From Anaerolineae bacterium (GTDB lineage Bacteria; Chloroflexota; Anaerolineae; Aggregatilineales; UBA2796): a stretch of DNA of 64,000 bases. A program made the position numbers and the translations under genes. Where the stretch lies: the NCBI GenBank assembly GCA_019637555.1, contig JAHBVK010000005.1, forward strand, positions 62,001-126,000, read 5' to 3'. A model generated the notes under the pieces. That model saw nothing but the letters and a program-made list of their open reading frames with translations, did not search any database and was not told the DNA's origin. This document shows, one piece after another, positions 9,061 through 17,890 of the stretch. Positions within the stretch are counted from its first letter, which is position 1, and each line of letters begins with the position of its first letter.

Positions 9061-11068
9061 GTAGACCAACCTCCTGAACAATCGCCATGATGAACTCGAA
9101 CAACTGATTGAACAGCACATACAAAATGTAAGCACTGAGCAAGAAGATGGCGATGGTGAACATCGTGACGAGAATGTTGCGGACGGTTTCCGACACCGTA
9201 TAGTTGTGAATCTCTTTGACCATGATGAATAACATCAGTCCGACCCAGAACAAGATCACCTGTGTCGAGAAGGTGTAGAGAAAGACCTCGTTCATCGAGA
9301 GCAGATTAGAGATCAGCGCGAGAGGTAGGGCGAACAGCGCGTAAGGGAAAAGGCTGTAGGCGCTGCCAATGATCACCTGACGAAGACTACCCTCACCATC
9401 GCTGATGGTAGAGACAAGATAGTTGGCGGCGTTCCACAACGCAAACAGCCCTAAAACATAGGCGATTTCAGTCTCTACATGAATCTCCCAGAGATTGGCA
9501 AAGGGGCTGAAGATGAAACTAGTGATGTAGAGCGTCAGGATACGCACCACCAACACCCAAGCATAAATCAGGAAGGCAGCCAGCAGCGAACCGCGCAATT
9601 TTTGTTTAATGTAGTAAAAACTATCCGCAGGCTGCTTGATGAAGCGGAACATGAACGCGAAATCATCCAGCAGACGGATTCTGCGCGCTGACTGTAGACC
9701 TTGCCGCAACGGATCGAGCCAGCGATTGCGTCGTTCCAGTCGCGTGAAGACGCCCAACACGATCCAGCCGCCAAAAAGTGCCAACAACGCATTGGCGAGT
9801 GTTTTTTGCAGCACGGCATTGCGCAGTTCCCAGAAGGCTTCGGAATAGCCATTGCGATCCTCGGCGTAGCGGTACGCTTGCAGCGCATTGGCGTAATCGC
9901 CATCCTTAAAGTAGGCATCCGCGATTCCCTGATACGCCATGATGAACAAGCCGTTATAGGTCAGCACTTGCTCAAAATAGGGTTTTGCTTCCTCATAGAA
10001 ACCCTCTAAGTAAAGGCGCACGCCGTTGTGAACTGTTTTAGCGAATTCGGTGGCGCGGTAGGCAACGATGGCATTCTTATCTTTGTCCAGTACATAGAGG
10101 TCATCACCCGTGCGTTTTATCGCGGTGGGATTTCGCAAGGTGCCGAGCCGTTGATCGCCTGAGTCTCTAGCGAGGAAGCCAAACAGGAAGGTTCCGTTCA
10201 GATCATATTCGAGGATCGCGCCAAAGGAATCCACCGCTACCAGCAAACCATCCGCGCTGACGCTGAGCGCCCGGAAGGTATTTGATCCGAATACGCCATC
10301 GTACAGGTTTTTGCCAGCAACGTTGAATTTTCGGATGCTTTGATTACCACTGGTTCCAGCAGTGATGGTGTACACGAGCGATTGGTAGTCAATGGCGACG
10401 TTGGAGGGTGAGGCAGCTTCGTTCTTGATGAATTGCTCTAGCTGTTCATCGGTCAGGAACAGCCGTTGCAAGATCATCTTGAGCGACATTTCCGCTGCGT
10501 TCGCACCGAAGTAACCGATGAAGTGCCCATCAGTATTCAGCATCACCAGCCCGTCCACCGAGCCTTCGCTGACGATATACAGATTCTTACGCACATCAAG
10601 GACAATTTTGCGCGGCAGAAATTCGCGGTTTCTACCAAATAGCGGCTCGGCAGGACGTCCAAATTCCTTGAGTAAGTTGCCATCTTTATCCAAGATCACG
10701 ATGGTGTTCTTGGCAGCATCAGCGATGTAGAGCGTTCCCGCTTCATCCACATACAAACCCGTTGGCGACTTCAAGATGCCTGTGCCGTACTCCGTCGTCA
10801 CCTGAAAGTCGCCATCCAGTTTGACGATGCGCCCATTGCCTGTATCCGCAACGTAAAGCGTCCCATCAGGCGTGATGAACATATCCTCAGGGCTGGAAAG
10901 CGCGAGATCAATTTCAGCAAGTGGCGTGTAGGCGTCTTGCGTCGGGATCAAAAATCCGCCGGGACCAATTGCGTAGGTGGTGTAAGGTGAACGCGCACTC
11001 GCTGGCGTGGCACTAGCAAGCAGCCCGCTGACGATCACAAGCAGTAGGAGCAGCAGAAATTTTCTCAT
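9053..11068 (-). CDS. NHL-repeat / TPR / YIP1-domain membrane protein
   Basis: A 671-residue fusion. A signal peptide (residues 1-25, ending ASA) leads into about five NHL beta-propeller repeats (about 55-345; [25 protein letters not shown] is the clearest, followed by [18 protein letters not shown]). Then come a TPR-like pair (about 345-415), one membrane helix (about 420-440), and a C-terminal YIP1-type domain with about five helices (490-660), including [18 protein letters not shown], the typical Yip1 segment. The propeller should face outward. It overlaps MalG upstream by ATGA (11065-11068) and the DUF5696 gene downstream by 8 bp. The context points to a membrane-anchored accessory subunit of the sugar system; no function is established. 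Confidence 0.75.
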   Translation of the reverse strand: MRKFLLLLLLVIVSGLLASATPASARSPYTTYAIGPGGFLIPTQDAYTPLAEIDLALSSPEDMFITPDGTLYVADTGNGRIVKLDGDFQVTTEYGTGILKSPTGLYVDEAGTLYIADAAKNTIVILDKDGNLLKEFGRPAEPLFGRNREFLPRKIVLDVRKNLYIVSEGSVDGLVMLNTDGHFIGYFGANAAEMSLKMILQRLFLTDEQLEQFIKNEAASPSNVAIDYQSLVYTITAGTSGNQSIRKFNVAGKNLYDGVFGSNTFRALSVSADGLLVAVDSFGAILEYDLNGTFLFGFLARDSGDQRLGTLRNPTAIKRTGDDLYVLDKDKNAIVAYRATEFAKTVHNGVRLYLEGFYEEAKPYFEQVLTYNGLFIMAYQGIADAYFKDGDYANALQAYRYAEDRNGYSEAFWELRNAVLQKTLANALLALFGGWIVLGVFTRLERRNRWLDPLRQGLQSARRIRLLDDFAFMFRFIKQPADSFYYIKQKLRGSLLAAFLIYAWVLVVRILTLYITSFIFSPFANLWEIHVETEIAYVLGLFALWNAANYLVSTISDGEGSLRQVIIGSAYSLFPYALFALPLALISNLLSMNEVFLYTFSTQVILFWVGLMLFIMVKEIHNYTVSETVRNILVTMFTIAIFLLSAYILYVLFNQLFEFIMAIVQEVGLRG

Positions 11069-12012
11069 TTCAGCCCCGAATGTGACATCGTACTCATGAC
11101 TTGGCTTTGCAGTAAGACGAAAATCACGAGGTTGGGCAGGAACATGATCAGCGCACCCGCTGCGGCGACGCCGACCCCTGCTACCGAATTCGTACCCGCC
11201 AGCGCATTGGTACCTGCAGCGGCGTTCGCTCCTGCGGTGGTGGTCAGTGTGTTGAGGTAGAACGCCAATGTTCTGAGGCTCTCGTTATTCACATAAAGCG
11301 TGGATGCCTCAGTGTTGTTCCACGCCGCTTGAAAGGTCAGGATGGCGATGGTGGCGAGAGCAGGCTGGATCATGGGCAGGATGATGCGCCAGTAGATCCG
11401 CAGGTCGGATGCGCCATCGATCTGCGCCGCTTCGATCACTTCGTCAGGCACGCCGTCGATGAACTGCTTAAGTAGGAACAAGCCGACCGGCATCGCCAAC
11501 ACGGGTAGGATGTGTACCCAGAAGTTATTGAGCAGATGTAGCTGCTCGATGATCAGGAAGCGCGGAATGGTCACGGCGATGGGTACGAACATCAGCGCCA
11601 CGTTGTTGATGGCGAAAAGCATTTGTTTGAGTTTGAAGCGCTTCTTAGACAGCGCATATGCCGCTGTGCTGGAAACGACAATCGACGATGCCACCGTGAT
11701 CACCGTGACGAGGATGCTGTTGAACAGATACCGACTGATCGGAATGCCAGAAGTGGAGGTCTTAGACAGCAGATCAGTAAAGTTCTTGAGCGTGGGATTG
11801 ACCACGAAAAAGCGTGGTGGATAAGCGAATAACTCATCAGCGGGCTTGAAGGCGCTGGAGACGATGAACACGATAGGCAGAAGCATGACCACTGACAGTG
11901 GCAGCAAAAACACGTAGAACTTCAGTTGGCTAACGTGAAAGCCCTGCGGGTTGATGCCCCGATTGCGGATTCCAGTGAAGCGGTTGAAGGGACGGAATAA
12001 TCTGCTAATCAT
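11065..12012 (-). CDS. Sugar ABC transporter permease, MalG type
   Basis: A 315-residue polytopic protein with a first helix near residues 32-55 and the EAA loop [20 protein letters not shown] near residues 190-210. An alanine- and glycine-rich stretch (about 255-290, [20 protein letters not shown]), unusual for MalG proteins, lies just before the last helix. Its stop overlaps the NHL-YIP1 start by ATGA, and it begins 7 bp after the MalF gene at 12020. This is the first permease pair of the operon and most likely partners the giant lipoprotein SBP directly upstream. Confidence 0.87.
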   Translation of the reverse strand: MISRLFRPFNRFTGIRNRGINPQGFHVSQLKFYVFLLPLSVVMLLPIVFIVSSAFKPADELFAYPPRFFVVNPTLKNFTDLLSKTSTSGIPISRYLFNSILVTVITVASSIVVSSTAAYALSKKRFKLKQMLFAINNVALMFVPIAVTIPRFLIIEQLHLLNNFWVHILPVLAMPVGLFLLKQFIDGVPDEVIEAAQIDGASDLRIYWRIILPMIQPALATIAILTFQAAWNNTEASTLYVNNESLRTLAFYLNTLTTTAGANAAAGTNALAGTNSVAGVGVAAAGALIMFLPNLVIFVLLQSQVMSTMSHSGLK

Positions 12013-12019
12013 CGTTTGG

Positions 12020-12931
12020 TCATCCCTCGCTGGCGAATAGGCGATTGGCGAGGCGGGTGAAGAACAGCACCATCAACAGCAAGACCACCGAAATCGCGGC
12101 GGCGTAACCCATCTCGTAACGCAGAAAGCCGTAGTCCTCGATGTGGTTGACGATCAATTGTCCGGCATAGCGCGGTGTGGGATTGCTGCCGGAAAGGGTG
12201 ACACCGATGGCTCCAGCTTGGAAGGTGCCGACAATCGCCATGACCGCGCCGAACAACATTTGCGGTCGCATCGAGGGGATGGTGATGAAGAAAATCTCCT
12301 GCCAGCGGCTGCTCAAGCCGTCTACCGCTGCGGCTTCGTATAATTCAGGGTTGATCTCCAAAATGCCCGCTAACATCGCCAGAAAGCCAATGCCCATACT
12401 ACCCCACAGCGTGACTACGATCATGATCGGCATCAGGTACTGCGGCGATTGCAACCACTGGATCGGCTCTTGAATCGCGCCCAAGCCCATCAGGAAGCTG
12501 TTCAAGTAGCCTGTTTGATCGCCGCTGAACAGGGTTTTCCAGACTACCGCCATCGCTACGCCAGCGGTCATTGACGGTGAATAGAGGATCAGGGCGAAGA
12601 TGGTGCGTGGCAACTTGGGTAGCTGCGCCAACATCCACGCCAGCAGAAACGCCAGCGCGTAGCCACCCGGTCCGACAATCACTGCGAACTGGATAGTGTT
12701 GGGCAATACGTAACGCATGAAGGTGTCATCCTGAGTGATCAGGGAAATGTAGTTACGCAAGCCGATCAGTGTGGGGAACTGGATAGCATCGAAATAGGTG
12801 AAGGAGAGCAGAATCGCTGCCAGCACAGGCACGACGATAAAGACGATGAACAGTACCATGTACATCGACAGGAAGGCATAAGCACTGCCTTCTTTACGCA
12901 CCCACCGCTGAAGAAAATTACTGCTTTGCAT
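12020..12931 (-). CDS. Sugar ABC transporter permease, MalF type
   Basis: A 303-residue protein with about six transmembrane segments, the first at residues 18-42 ([20 protein letters not shown]), and the EAA loop [20 protein letters not shown] near 198-218. The start ATG overlaps the 3' end of the SBP gene by 14 bp, which implies coupled translation. It works with the permease at 11065-12012. Confidence 0.88.
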   Translation of the reverse strand: MQSSNFLQRWVRKEGSAYAFLSMYMVLFIVFIVVPVLAAILLSFTYFDAIQFPTLIGLRNYISLITQDDTFMRYVLPNTIQFAVIVGPGGYALAFLLAWMLAQLPKLPRTIFALILYSPSMTAGVAMAVVWKTLFSGDQTGYLNSFLMGLGAIQEPIQWLQSPQYLMPIMIVVTLWGSMGIGFLAMLAGILEINPELYEAAAVDGLSSRWQEIFFITIPSMRPQMLFGAVMAIVGTFQAGAIGVTLSGSNPTPRYAGQLIVNHIEDYGFLRYEMGYAAAISVVLLLMVLFFTRLANRLFASEG

Positions 12932-15836
12932 CTGCCATCCACTTTTTCACGGTGTCGATAGTCGGGATTTTGATCTCGCGCACGCGCACGCCGTCTTTGA
13001 GATAGCCGAATTCCTCCATCTTGCGGGTGATCTCGCGGTTGATGATGGTGACGGAACGATCAATCGCCACACGCGCGTTAGTGCCATCAAAGACGATGGT
13101 GTTCCAGACATTGCTCAGTTCACGCTCTTGCATATAGCTGCCGGGCAAGCGCACCGGCTCTTGCAGCCACTTCCACTGCTCCAAGATGATCGCTTTGTGC
13201 TCGTCGGGAATATCCAATTTGCTGAAGGCTTCGATATTGGCGGAATTCCACAGATATTCCTTGCCATAGTTCAAGACCAGACGCTCCTGAAACTCTGTCT
13301 GCGTTTCGGTGGACATCCACCACTTCAGGAACTGCCAACCTTCTTCAGCCTTATCCGTATCTTTGAACATGATACTGGTCTGCGCCGAGCCAGTGGAGTA
13401 GCGATTTTGTTTGCCATCGGGCAGCACTGTCGCCGGATACAGATCGATATTCCACAGTCCGCCTAGCTCCGGCGCGGCGGTCAGCAGCTTGATGTAGGTC
13501 TCGACGTTGGAGACGCCGATAGGCAGCGTGCCGTAGCGGAAGCTCTCATAGAAGCTGGCAGTGGTCAGCGGCATCCCGTAGATGGTGAAGCACTCTGCCA
13601 TGAACTTGACGGCAGCGATTGCCTGATCACTCTGCAAGCCGGTTGCAAAACCGCCTTCGCTATAGAGATCAGCGCCGTAATTGAGCAAGAAGGGGGCAGT
13701 TGCCAGATAGAATTTCTGCCCGCTGCCACCCGTCGTGCTAGTAGAAAGCGGTGTGCCGTAATTCATGCCGTAGCGCTGCAACTCAGGCAAGATTTGCAGT
13801 ACCTCGGTCCATGTGTGCGGTACAGGCAGCCCCAACGAGTCGAAGATGTCTTTGCGGTAAAAGGTGACCCAGAAATCTTGTGTTTCCGGTATGGCGTAGA
13901 CCGAATCGTTGATGATGTAGCCTAAAAGCGCACCGGGCGAATAAATGTTGATGAAGGAATCGAAGTCGGGGAACGAACGTAGATCGTAGAGTGCGTTGCG
14001 AACCGCTAGTTCGTAGGGCAGATTGGTACTGACGCCAAGAGCCACGTCGGGCTGAATGCCGCCCGCATTCGCCAGAATTAGCTTTGCTTCGTCGGGCATG
14101 ATCGAGAATTTGACGCGTATGCCTGTATTCGGTGTGAACGACTCATCAACCATCAGTTGCAGCAAGTCGACGTACTGGCGCGGACGGTTAACCCACACTT
14201 CAAGCTCGTCGTCAGCAGCAGCAAGCGATACGTAGGGATCAGATTGGAAGGAATTCAGAAAGCGCTTGAAGTCCTCGCCCAACGTGGTAAAGAAGGACAC
14301 TGAGGGAGTTTGTGGCACACTATCGGCAGAGTGAACGTAAATCTTGTCGATGCCCAGTGGTTGATCTTGCAACAGCGGCAGTAACGATCCGAGCAGTTGA
14401 GCCGCCGAACCGGAGCCTTCGGAAAAACGCGACATGTAAATAGGAATCTTATCGGGATCGGAGGCAAGGAATTGCAGGTTGTCAATTGCCGTCTGGTAAG
14501 TTTGCGACTCCGGCGATGCGCCGCTCTGGTTGTAGGAAAGCAGCGTATCCTTATCATCGATCAGGTTCTGCGCGATGGTGTTCAGGCGATCCTTAATATC
14601 GGGAATGTACTCTGAAATGACCCATTCCTTAAAAGGATCGCGCTGGTTGCCTGTCAGCTTCTTGATCTCCAAGGCAAGCGTGTTGATGTCGATCAGTGCC
14701 TTCTGGATGGTCTCGATAGCAGGCAGATAGGGCGCGTTGGTGGCTTCGATGCCAAGTACGTTAATGCCTTGATGTAGGAAAACTTTGTAGGGCGTGTCGC
14801 CACCCGCATGAACGTCGATCCAATCACCTGAGTAAGGAAAGGCAACAGCGTTGAACTGCGCGAACGGAACCGTACCGTTGATCAGGAGGCGGCGAAATAC
14901 GGTGAAGTTACTGCGCGTATTTTGCAGCGTGCGGAAACTGATCTCGTACAGACCGGCTTGCGGTACATTGAACTCATAGTAGGCAGTAGTGCCGCTGTCG
15001 CCCCAACTTTCGCCACCCAACGTGTTGAGCAGCAGTTTGTAAGTGTCGTAAGGTGTAACAGTGACACTGCGGCTGTTGGTCGGGCGCACTGCTGTGTTGT
15101 CTTTGTAAGACAGATTTTCCGCTTCCAGCGTGAGGACTATACCTGAAGTATCAGTTGCAGATTGCGCGGCGAGATATTGACTGTAATCGGGATAGGGCAT
15201 GAAGGGCGTCAGATAGATGCTGCCTACATACATCGCCCCTCTGGTTAGCGTGAGGTCAAAGCGATGTTCGCCAGCGGAGAGTTTGACGCGAATCGGATAC
15301 GGCTGGCTGAAATTAGCATCTTCAACGGCGACTTTTGTCCAGCGTACATCGCGTTCCTGACGGATCAGAGCATCGTTGCCATAACGATCTTTGGGAAACG
15401 TACTACTGATATTGCGATAAAAGACTGGAAAGACGAGACGCTGCAAGCTGCTAACAGGAAAGCCCTGATCGATGCGCAATTCCGCTTCGGGTGCATCCGC
15501 AGTCGCTGGTGTGGCGACATCGAATGAAAACGTGAATTCGGCTTCTTTGGGAACAGTCACCTTGAACTGTAGCGCGGTGCCTTGCAGCATCAGGGTGCTT
15601 GGCTTGTTGTATTCACGAGCAACCTGATCCCCGGCAAGTGTCGAACCGAGCGAATCAGCGCGCACTTCGATGGTAGGCTGATCTGGCGGCGTGATCTCTA
15701 CGACGGCGGTTGGCTGCTTGCTCACCGCCTGATTGGAGCTGGCAGGCGCACACGCCGAAAGCAAGGTGATGCTGAAAATAAGCAGTACAGACGTTGCTAA
15801 TCTGAAAAAGCCGCACCGTTTCGAGGGCATAGCCAA
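12918..15836 (-). CDS. Large lipoprotein solute-binding protein (extracellular, family 1 fused to N-terminal domains)
   Basis: A 972-residue lipoprotein: charged N-terminus, hydrophobic stretch and lipobox LLSAC (Cys29). Family 1 sugar-binding proteins are usually 400-450 residues. Here that module occupies only the C-terminal part (about 540-972; [19 protein letters not shown] at its start, later [23 protein letters not shown]). The first 400 residues form two beta-rich carbohydrate-binding-like domains (about 50-230 and 235-390; [20 protein letters not shown] is typical), followed by a helical linker (about 390-460). It is presumably tethered to the outer face of the membrane, capturing a glycan for the permeases at 11065-12931. 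The start could be Met1 or Met3. Very long SBPs of this layout beside YIP1/DUF5696 genes also occur, as I recall, in Paenibacillus. Confidence 0.8.
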   Translation of the reverse strand: MAMPSKRCGFFRLATSVLLIFSITLLSACAPASSNQAVSKQPTAVVEITPPDQPTIEVRADSLGSTLAGDQVAREYNKPSTLMLQGTALQFKVTVPKEAEFTFSFDVATPATADAPEAELRIDQGFPVSSLQRLVFPVFYRNISSTFPKDRYGNDALIRQERDVRWTKVAVEDANFSQPYPIRVKLSAGEHRFDLTLTRGAMYVGSIYLTPFMPYPDYSQYLAAQSATDTSGIVLTLEAENLSYKDNTAVRPTNSRSVTVTPYDTYKLLLNTLGGESWGDSGTTAYYEFNVPQAGLYEISFRTLQNTRSNFTVFRRLLINGTVPFAQFNAVAFPYSGDWIDVHAGGDTPYKVFLHQGINVLGIEATNAPYLPAIETIQKALIDINTLALEIKKLTGNQRDPFKEWVISEYIPDIKDRLNTIAQNLIDDKDTLLSYNQSGASPESQTYQTAIDNLQFLASDPDKIPIYMSRFSEGSGSAAQLLGSLLPLLQDQPLGIDKIYVHSADSVPQTPSVSFFTTLGEDFKRFLNSFQSDPYVSLAAADDELEVWVNRPRQYVDLLQLMVDESFTPNTGIRVKFSIMPDEAKLILANAGGIQPDVALGVSTNLPYELAVRNALYDLRSFPDFDSFINIYSPGALLGYIINDSVYAIPETQDFWVTFYRKDIFDSLGLPVPHTWTEVLQILPELQRYGMNYGTPLSTSTTGGSGQKFYLATAPFLLNYGADLYSEGGFATGLQSDQAIAAVKFMAECFTIYGMPLTTASFYESFRYGTLPIGVSNVETYIKLLTAAPELGGLWNIDLYPATVLPDGKQNRYSTGSAQTSIMFKDTDKAEEGWQFLKWWMSTETQTEFQERLVLNYGKEYLWNSANIEAFSKLDIPDEHKAIILEQWKWLQEPVRLPGSYMQERELSNVWNTIVFDGTNARVAIDRSVTIINREITRKMEEFGYLKDGVRVREIKIPTIDTVKKWMADAKQ

Positions 15837-15980
15837 ATCTCCAGCGGTAACGCGCGATCTATTCGATGCAGTATTTTAGCGAGCGATAACTGAACTGATA
15901 CTAAGGCGAGAATTCTATACTTTAATCAGACTGCTCAAGACTTAAACAAGTTAACTGATGAAGGTTATTTTTTTGAGCTA

Positions 15981-16014
15981 GAGGGGAACGCTACACCTGA
16001 ACAGCGTCCCCCTC
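15981..16014 (-). other. Stem-loop between two solute-binding protein genes
   Basis: Twelve-base arms at 15981-15992 (GAGGGGAACGCT) and 16003-16014 pair with one G-U on the transcript, around a 10-nt loop, 27 bp after the SBP stop codon. No T-run follows on the - strand. It probably stabilises the upstream SBP mRNA end or causes partial termination, so that this SBP is made in excess over the rest of the operon. The remaining spacer (15837-15980) is AT-rich and has a TATAGA hexamer, on the - strand, that could give the lipoprotein gene its own promoter; this is weak. Confidence 0.5.
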
Positions 16015-16041
16015 AGATGGTGAGCTAGTACTACTTACTGC

Positions 16042-17391
16042 TTACTTGGGCAGTTCAGCACCGGCATCATCGAGAATCTTGTTAGCAAACGTTTCCAGTT
16101 TGGCAGAGAGGTCTTCGTACTTGAAGCTGCCAGACGTCAAGTTACCGAAGATAAAGCCCATGTTGACGTCTTTGTTGTCACCGATGTCAACGCCGGGTTT
16201 GCCTTCCCAACGGGCATTGATGTAACCGGGGACGATCTTCGCCAGCGACTCGACGAGGCTGTTGTCCAGCGATTCCAGCGCCTTACGCAGTCCGGGGCGA
16301 TCACCCACGAAAGACATGTACAGGTCGATGGACGCGGCGTTGATAGATACTGGCATTCTGGTCGGGACTTTATCACCAGCTTTGGCAATTTCGGCTTCCT
16401 TGGCATAACCTTCCTTCGAGAAGGTCATCCACTTAGCGAAGTCGTAGGCAGCAGCGGGATCGGCAGCCGTCTTGGAGACGACGATGATGTCTGCCACCAT
16501 TGCCTGATTGCCACCGGGGATACCCACGAAGTCCCAGTTGAAGGTCGCCTTCGTGGAATAGTCAGGCACTGCCCAACCACCATCCCAACGCACACTGGAT
16601 TCTTGATTCAGGAACAGTTCCCACGGTCCTTGAGACTTAAAGTTGGGCTTCTGCTCGTCAGAGAGACCCTGCCATGTGTTCGGCTGTAGCTCGATCACCT
16701 TGGCGACGGCAGCCTTGAAGGCGGCAGAGTTGTAGTTCATATGTTTGCCGTCGAAGCTGAACCACTTCAGATTGCTATCTTGCGTGCTAGGATACCAACC
16801 GAGGATGAATTCGAGTTCGTCTAGACCCAGAACGCCCTTCTGGACGTTGGACATCGAGGTAGTGGCAGTTAGGAAATCTTCCACCGACACACCGTAGGCG
16901 GGCGCATCCAAGTTAGCTGCCTCGAACAGGTCCTGGTTGACGAAGTACCCCATGACGAACTGCGCAGCGGGCAGACCCATCACTTTACCGGAATAGCTCA
17001 CTGCATTCTTCAATACTTCCGGTACATCTGTCCAGTCGGCATCTGCCTGTGCCATTTCGGTCAGATCAGCTAACCAGTCGTTCTTGACGTACAGCGGGGT
17101 GTTATCTGCCATGAATACGTCGGGCAGTTCACCTTTGGCAGCGTAGTTGGTTAGCTTTTCGTTCCAGCTACCGTCACCGGACATATCGACAAACTCGACG
17201 GTGACATCAGGGTGCGCAGCCACATAAGCGGCAACCAGTTGGCGCTGAATATTGTTTTCCTCAGCGGTTCCAACATTCCAGTTGGCGTAACGGATGGTGA
17301 CAGCAGCTTTGGCGGGGGTAATGTGTGCTGCAAAACCGAAGACTAGGACGAAAATGAGGGTGGCGGTTATGAGTTTGGCTAAGGATTTCAT
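16042..17391 (-). CDS. Sugar ABC transporter substrate-binding protein (family 1)
   Basis: A 449-residue protein with a Sec signal peptide (residues 1-29, ending AKA) but no lipobox cysteine. The mature part begins VTIRYANWNVG and has the family 1 SBP features DVFMADNTPLYVKNDWLADLT (about 90-110) and SVRWDGGWAVPDY (about 263-275). Ribosome-binding site GGAGA lies upstream of ATG 17391. It is the first gene of the long - strand operon, preceded by a leader of about 330 nt from the predicted promoter. Lacking a lipid anchor, it would have to be retained some other way. It may serve the second permease pair (5043-6871), since the other SBP abuts the first pair; this pairing is inference. Confidence 0.87.
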   Translation of the reverse strand: MKSLAKLITATLIFVLVFGFAAHITPAKAAVTIRYANWNVGTAEENNIQRQLVAAYVAAHPDVTVEFVDMSGDGSWNEKLTNYAAKGELPDVFMADNTPLYVKNDWLADLTEMAQADADWTDVPEVLKNAVSYSGKVMGLPAAQFVMGYFVNQDLFEAANLDAPAYGVSVEDFLTATTSMSNVQKGVLGLDELEFILGWYPSTQDSNLKWFSFDGKHMNYNSAAFKAAVAKVIELQPNTWQGLSDEQKPNFKSQGPWELFLNQESSVRWDGGWAVPDYSTKATFNWDFVGIPGGNQAMVADIIVVSKTAADPAAAYDFAKWMTFSKEGYAKEAEIAKAGDKVPTRMPVSINAASIDLYMSFVGDRPGLRKALESLDNSLVESLAKIVPGYINARWEGKPGVDIGDNKDVNMGFIFGNLTSGSFKYEDLSAKLETFANKILDDAGAELPK

Positions 17392-17717
17392 TTCTGGCTC
17401 TCCACACTAATTACAAAAAACTGTTGGATTATCGCTGTGAAGGCAACACTTGCCCCGATCAGCGCATCCAAGAACACACATAGGTAGGGCGCTTATAGCT
17501 TCATTACTGCCCCTAACTCACTGCGGATCCGGCGCTTCAACAAACGAAGATACATAGGCGCTGGGCGCATTGCTGAGCAGAGGAATAATGCTGATGGATT
17601 CGCAACCTCCTTCTATTTTTACTAAAACAAAATGTTTAGCGATTTGGTTGTTAAGGTCACCTCGTTGAAAGCCTCGCTTTTTCTTTTTGCAGGCTTTGAG
17701 ATAAACTATCAATGAGG

Positions 17718-17737
17718 GAAGTGAAAGCTTTCACTTC
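17718..17737. promoter_or_regulatory. Perfect 20-bp palindrome, LacI-type operator
   Basis: GAAGTGAAAGCTTTCACTTC reads the same on both strands over all 20 positions. The GTGAAAGCTTTCAC core resembles LacI-family operators. It starts 6 bp downstream of the -10 hexamer of the - strand promoter, over the expected transcription start, an ideal place for repression. The LacI regulator at 4050-5015, encoded in the same operon, is the likely ligand (inference). Confidence 0.8.
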
Positions 17738-17743
17738 AATCCG

Positions 17744-17772
17744 AAACTACCATAGTCGAGATTTTTTGTCAA
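17744..17772 (-). promoter_or_regulatory. Promoter of the SBP-permease-DUF5696 operon
   Basis: On the - strand a perfect -35 TTGACA (17772-17767) is followed after exactly 17 bp by TAGTTT (17749-17744, 3/6 match to -10) and then immediately by the palindromic operator. The strong -35 with adjacent operator makes this the best candidate for the operon's main promoter despite the weak -10. Confidence 0.6.
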
Positions 17773-17890
17773 GTAAATCGGCAGTTCGTCAAAGTTCGCA
17801 TGCACACATTAGGTTTTCAAGCTTTTCTAGAATGCTGGCAACGAAAAGTCCTACTAATTTTGACCCTCGCTTAAGCTGATAGGATGACCC

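Larger units (their letters stand above)
17392..17890 (+). other. 499-bp divergent intergenic region (SBP operon / GH3)
   Basis: It holds the operator (17718-17737) and the - strand promoter (17744-17772). From there to the SBP start is a leader of about 330 nt with no supported gene. An isolated AGGAGG sequence on the - strand near 17608-17613 is not followed by a good start codon. On the + side, AGGA at 17881-17884 serves the GH3 start codon. TTGACC near 17861-17866 is a possible -35 element, but no convincing -10 follows at the right distance. No tRNA or known riboswitch was recognised. Confidence 0.6.

Noticed and set aside
17518-17712. 64-codon - strand frame in the SBP leader
   Set aside because: Lysine-rich start, no ribosome-binding site at its ATG, no similarity I recognise, and it overlaps the operator side of a regulatory region.
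17392-17890. tRNA or known riboswitch in the large intergenic region
   Set aside because: No cloverleaf, T-loop or recognised riboswitch core could be found on either strand.
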